Part shown: one piece after another, positions 62,206 to 64,000 of the stretch | Position numbering within the stretch: position 1 is the first letter of the stretch | Layout of the letters: the number at the start of each line of letters is the position of its first letter | The notes under the pieces: model-generated | Seen by the model: only the letters and a program-made list of their open reading frames with translations | Told to the model about the DNA's origin: nothing | Databases searched by the model: none | From: Candidatus Nitrososphaera evergladensis SR1 | GTDB lineage: Archaea > Thermoproteota > Nitrososphaeria > Nitrososphaerales > Nitrososphaeraceae | Assembly: GCF_000730285.1 (NCBI RefSeq) | Contig: NZ_CP007174.1 | Span: forward strand, 2,666,001 to 2,730,000 | DNA: 64,000 bases | Reading direction: 5' to 3' | Position numbers and translations under genes: made by a program

Positions 62206-62769
62206 ATGATGTCCCTGATTGCGGCTGCAATCGTGGTTTCCGTGCTGGGGGTAGCGACTGCCGACACGACGACACGCGATGCGGTGGCAAGAAAAGTCGA
62301 CCTCTCGACCGTAAGGATCACTGAGGTCGGAAAGGACACCTATACAACGAAACTTCTGAGCAACATGAACGCGGCTGCAACGGCCCAGGTACAAAACGTG
62401 GCACAAATTGATACTGCAAATATCGGCAAACAAAGTGCATTCCTGTTTAGCGCCGACTGGATCAAAGCCAACAAGAACGACGAGTCCTTCAAGCAATTCC
62501 TGAAAACAGCGATGGACAAGCGCGGTGTAGTGATGGCCGTGGGAAATAATACGGACATACTCGGCAGTGCGCTAGAAAGCGCCGGCGTGCATGGCGGGTT
62601 TGGGACAGGTGGAGCAGACACCCCGGTTGTCGCATACAAGATAACTGATTATACGGACGTCGCAGGGAACCCAAGACAGTTATACCACGAATATCATTCC
62701 GGCACGCCCGAAGGCTACTACTACGACGATTCAGACATGCAAAAGCTTGCAGAGTGGCTTACCAATTAG
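62206..62769 (+). CDS. Secreted protein of unknown family
   Basis: 187 residues from ATG 62206. Signal peptide MSLIAAAIVVSVLGVATADT, then an alpha/beta region with AFLFSADWIKANKNDESFKQ, KRGVVMAVGNNTDILGSALE and PVVAYKITDYTDVAG, and a Tyr-rich YHEYHSGTPEGYYYDDSD near the end. No catalytic pattern recognised. Upstream AATATAGTAAAAATG may supply TATA. Confidence 0.65.
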   Translation: MMSLIAAAIVVSVLGVATADTTTRDAVARKVDLSTVRITEVGKDTYTTKLLSNMNAAATAQVQNVAQIDTANIGKQSAFLFSADWIKANKNDESFKQFLKTAMDKRGVVMAVGNNTDILGSALESAGVHGGFGTGGADTPVVAYKITDYTDVAGNPRQLYHEYHSGTPEGYYYDDSDMQKLAEWLTN

Positions 62770-62801
62770 AGTTGTACACGCTTTCAGAAAAGCTTGCGGT
62801 C

Positions 62802-63263
62802 TCAGAACACGAGTTCGTCGACAGAGATTACGCGGGCGCAGTAGCGGCATTTCAGCACCAGTTTTTCCTTGTCGATGACGTCTATCTTTGATCTTATTTC
62901 TTCGCCCGAGTTTGTTATGCATTTCAGGTTCGGGCACTTGAAGATGCCAGAGATGGAATCTGGAAGCTGGATCTTGCGCTTTTCCACCAGCTTGTAGTCT
63001 TTGATGATGTTGATGGTCGCCCTCGGCGCGATGAGGGCCAGCTTGTTGGTCTCGCTAGTCTCAAGGTACCGGTTTTCGACCTTGATGATGTCCTTTTTGC
63101 CGTGCTTGCTTGAAGGGACGTTCAGCGCCACGGTCACCACGTTTCCCTCCCTGCCGGTGATCGCAAGGGCTGTGAGAACGAGGAGGGCCTTGCCGCTTTC
63201 TATATGGTCGATGACGGTGCCGTCCTTTATCCTGCGAACAAGAAGCTGGCTTGCCTCGGACAT
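62802..63263 (-). CDS. pyrI: Aspartate carbamoyltransferase regulatory chain
   Basis: Binds CTP/ATP and regulates PyrB. 153 residues from ATG 63263, with a TATA box near 63290. LLVRRIKDGTVIDHIESGKA is the allosteric-domain start, YLETSETNKLALIAPRATIN follows, and the C-terminal zinc domain has FKCPNLKCITNSGEE and LKCRYCARVI (four Cys). pyrB is not next to it here, unlike the common pyrBI order. Confidence 0.93.
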   Translation of the reverse strand: MSEASQLLVRRIKDGTVIDHIESGKALLVLTALAITGREGNVVTVALNVPSSKHGKKDIIKVENRYLETSETNKLALIAPRATINIIKDYKLVEKRKIQLPDSISGIFKCPNLKCITNSGEEIRSKIDVIDKEKLVLKCRYCARVISVDELVF

Positions 63264-63386
63264 ATACGGAGAAGCTCTGGCGGCGGATGATATATCAGCA
63301 TATCGATATGCGCACACACATATACATATGCGATGATTGGAGCAGGCGCGTCAATCCTGTGTGCTTTGGCGCTGCACGCAGACACA

Positions 63387-63722
63387 ATGGCAGCAAAAAG
63401 CAGCATGTTGGAGCACTGCGTAACTTTGAACAGCAAGATTGATTATTCGGACTTGTATAGAAGAATTCCCGTGGGATTGTTTAACCGCTGGAAGCCAAAA
63501 GGCAAGATGTACAGCCTGAAATGTACGCAGTGCGGAGCAGGCTTTCTATCCAGCTACAACCTGGACGCACCTATATGCGGCAAGTGCCTTCAAAAAGCCA
63601 AGTCTCTTGACTCGACTGTTGACCACGAGAAGGTCTGCGTAAAATGCGGCAACTCGGGCGTGATATACGGCAAGGAACTGTGCCACGCCTGCTACTTTGG
63701 CTTTAACAAGCAGCAAGAATAA
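63387..63722 (+). CDS. Zinc-ribbon protein
   Basis: 111 residues from ATG 63387; ATG 63333 (18 residues longer) or 63405 are alternatives. Three knuckle pairs: SLKCTQCGAGFLSSYN, APICGKCLQKAK and VCVKCGNSGVIYGKELC-HAC. Eight cysteines, two zinc sites. Divergent from pyrI (a 120-base region with CA/TG repeats near 63309-63330). Role unknown. Confidence 0.7.
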   Translation: MAAKSSMLEHCVTLNSKIDYSDLYRRIPVGLFNRWKPKGKMYSLKCTQCGAGFLSSYNLDAPICGKCLQKAKSLDSTVDHEKVCVKCGNSGVIYGKELCHACYFGFNKQQE

Positions 63723-63774
63723 CAGTTTACCAAAGGGTCGCCAAAACATTACAGAACGGCATTAATTTTTCAAA

Positions 63775-63859
63775 GGGGAGAGTCGCGGCGCCGGCAACAC
63801 CGGTTTTCGACGCCGCGGAGGGAGAACGGGATGCTCGGGAAAGCTTCCATTCTCTCCCC
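63775..63859 (+). ncRNA. Structured RNA candidate, 85 nt
   Basis: Ends pair over 8 bp: GGGGAGAG (63775-63782) with CTCTCCCC (63852-63859). A nested 7-bp stem CGCGGCG/CGCCGCG (63784-63790, 63811-63817) carries an inner CCGG/CCGG hairpin with a CAACA loop, and a 7-base one-sided bulge TTTTCGA. The 3' part can form GGAA-AGC-TTCC. CCCCTTTT follows, a plausible transcription end. It is not tRNA-like (no T-loop). Unknown class; alternatively only a terminator/attenuator. Confidence 0.5.
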
Positions 63860-63987
63860 TTTTGTTATCTTGCAGCTAGAGCTGGAATTAAGGAGCGCGC
63901 TAGAGTTTGGCAGGTATCACCAGGAAATACCATTTAACGGCATTAAATGTCACTATATGTGCTTTGCCTAAAACGAGGAATTTTACC

Positions 63988-64000
63988 ATGGGCGAGACAA
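63988..64000 (+). CDS. First codons of a gene cut by the right edge
   Basis: ATG at 63988 begins MGET. A TATATG box at about 63954-63959 lies near the distance expected for an archaeal promoter. Only four codons are visible. Confidence 0.35.

Noticed and set aside
63800-63820. tmRNA-like TTCGACG segment
   Set aside because: Only a short coincidence; archaea lack tmRNA and no tag frame follows.
63775-63859. tRNA with long variable arm
   Set aside because: The ends pair like an acceptor stem but no T-loop (GTTCRA) or D-loop GG is found at the right positions, and the discriminator context is T-rich.
1-64000. CRISPR array or intact insertion sequence
   Set aside because: No regularly spaced repeats and no transposase motif were seen; dinucleotide tracts are too short and irregular.

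Overview
The window looks like chromosome of an ammonia-oxidising archaeon of the Nitrososphaera type (Thaumarchaeota/Nitrososphaerota). The evidence is an archaeal A/V-type ATPase operon, RqcH, an archaeal ValRS, pterin genes of the archaeal type (MptE, DHPS-like), CbiT, a cupredoxin, a DtxR regulator beside a ferritin-like gene, a probable NitrOD5-MEDS sensor and many very small zinc-ribbon proteins. Several genes have a TATA-like box centred about 26-33 nt before the start codon, which is the leaderless arrangement common in archaea. I used it to choose starts. No rRNA, tRNA, CRISPR array or intact transposase was seen.

Layout. 1-10.9 kb is GC-rich core metabolism: prephenate dehydratase, IMP dehydrogenase, dihydropteroate-synthase-like protein, an MDR alcohol dehydrogenase overlapping valS, MptE and GMP synthetase. 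guaB and guaA together cover IMP to GMP. 11-24.6 kb is a more AT-rich accessory stretch of small genes: methyltransferase, sensor, nitroreductase, retropepsin-like protein, blue-copper protein, a DtxR/ferritin-like divergon with a clear palindromic operator, and a COG1237-type metallo-beta-lactamase. 24.6-29.05 kb is a tight three-gene operon (P-loop NTPase, ABC exporter, M14-type hydrolase) with its own TATA box and paired repeats. It is the best candidate here for an undescribed system. 29-35.3 kb holds secreted or surface proteins and a phasin-like protein. 35.4-43.9 kb mixes small conserved archaeal genes, membrane proteins, a zinc-type CDF exporter, an orphan DNA methyltransferase and CbiT.

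43.9-47.1 kb is a visibly AT-richer, decaying island. It has a PD-(D/E)XK nuclease-like gene broken by a one-base frameshift, a beta-CASP C-terminal relic, and an intact 409-residue nuclease-like gene whose 5' end overlies the relic. 47.2-55.9 kb is the A/V-type ATPase locus: C on the plus strand; E-A-B-D-(42 aa ORF)-K-I on the minus strand; no subunit F recognised. 56-64 kb holds a Mut7-C/CBS gene pair, rqcH, two metallo-beta-lactamase-like/membrane genes, a stand-alone Cdc48 N-domain protein, pyrI without a neighbouring pyrB, small zinc proteins, and an 85-nt strongly folded RNA candidate near the right edge.
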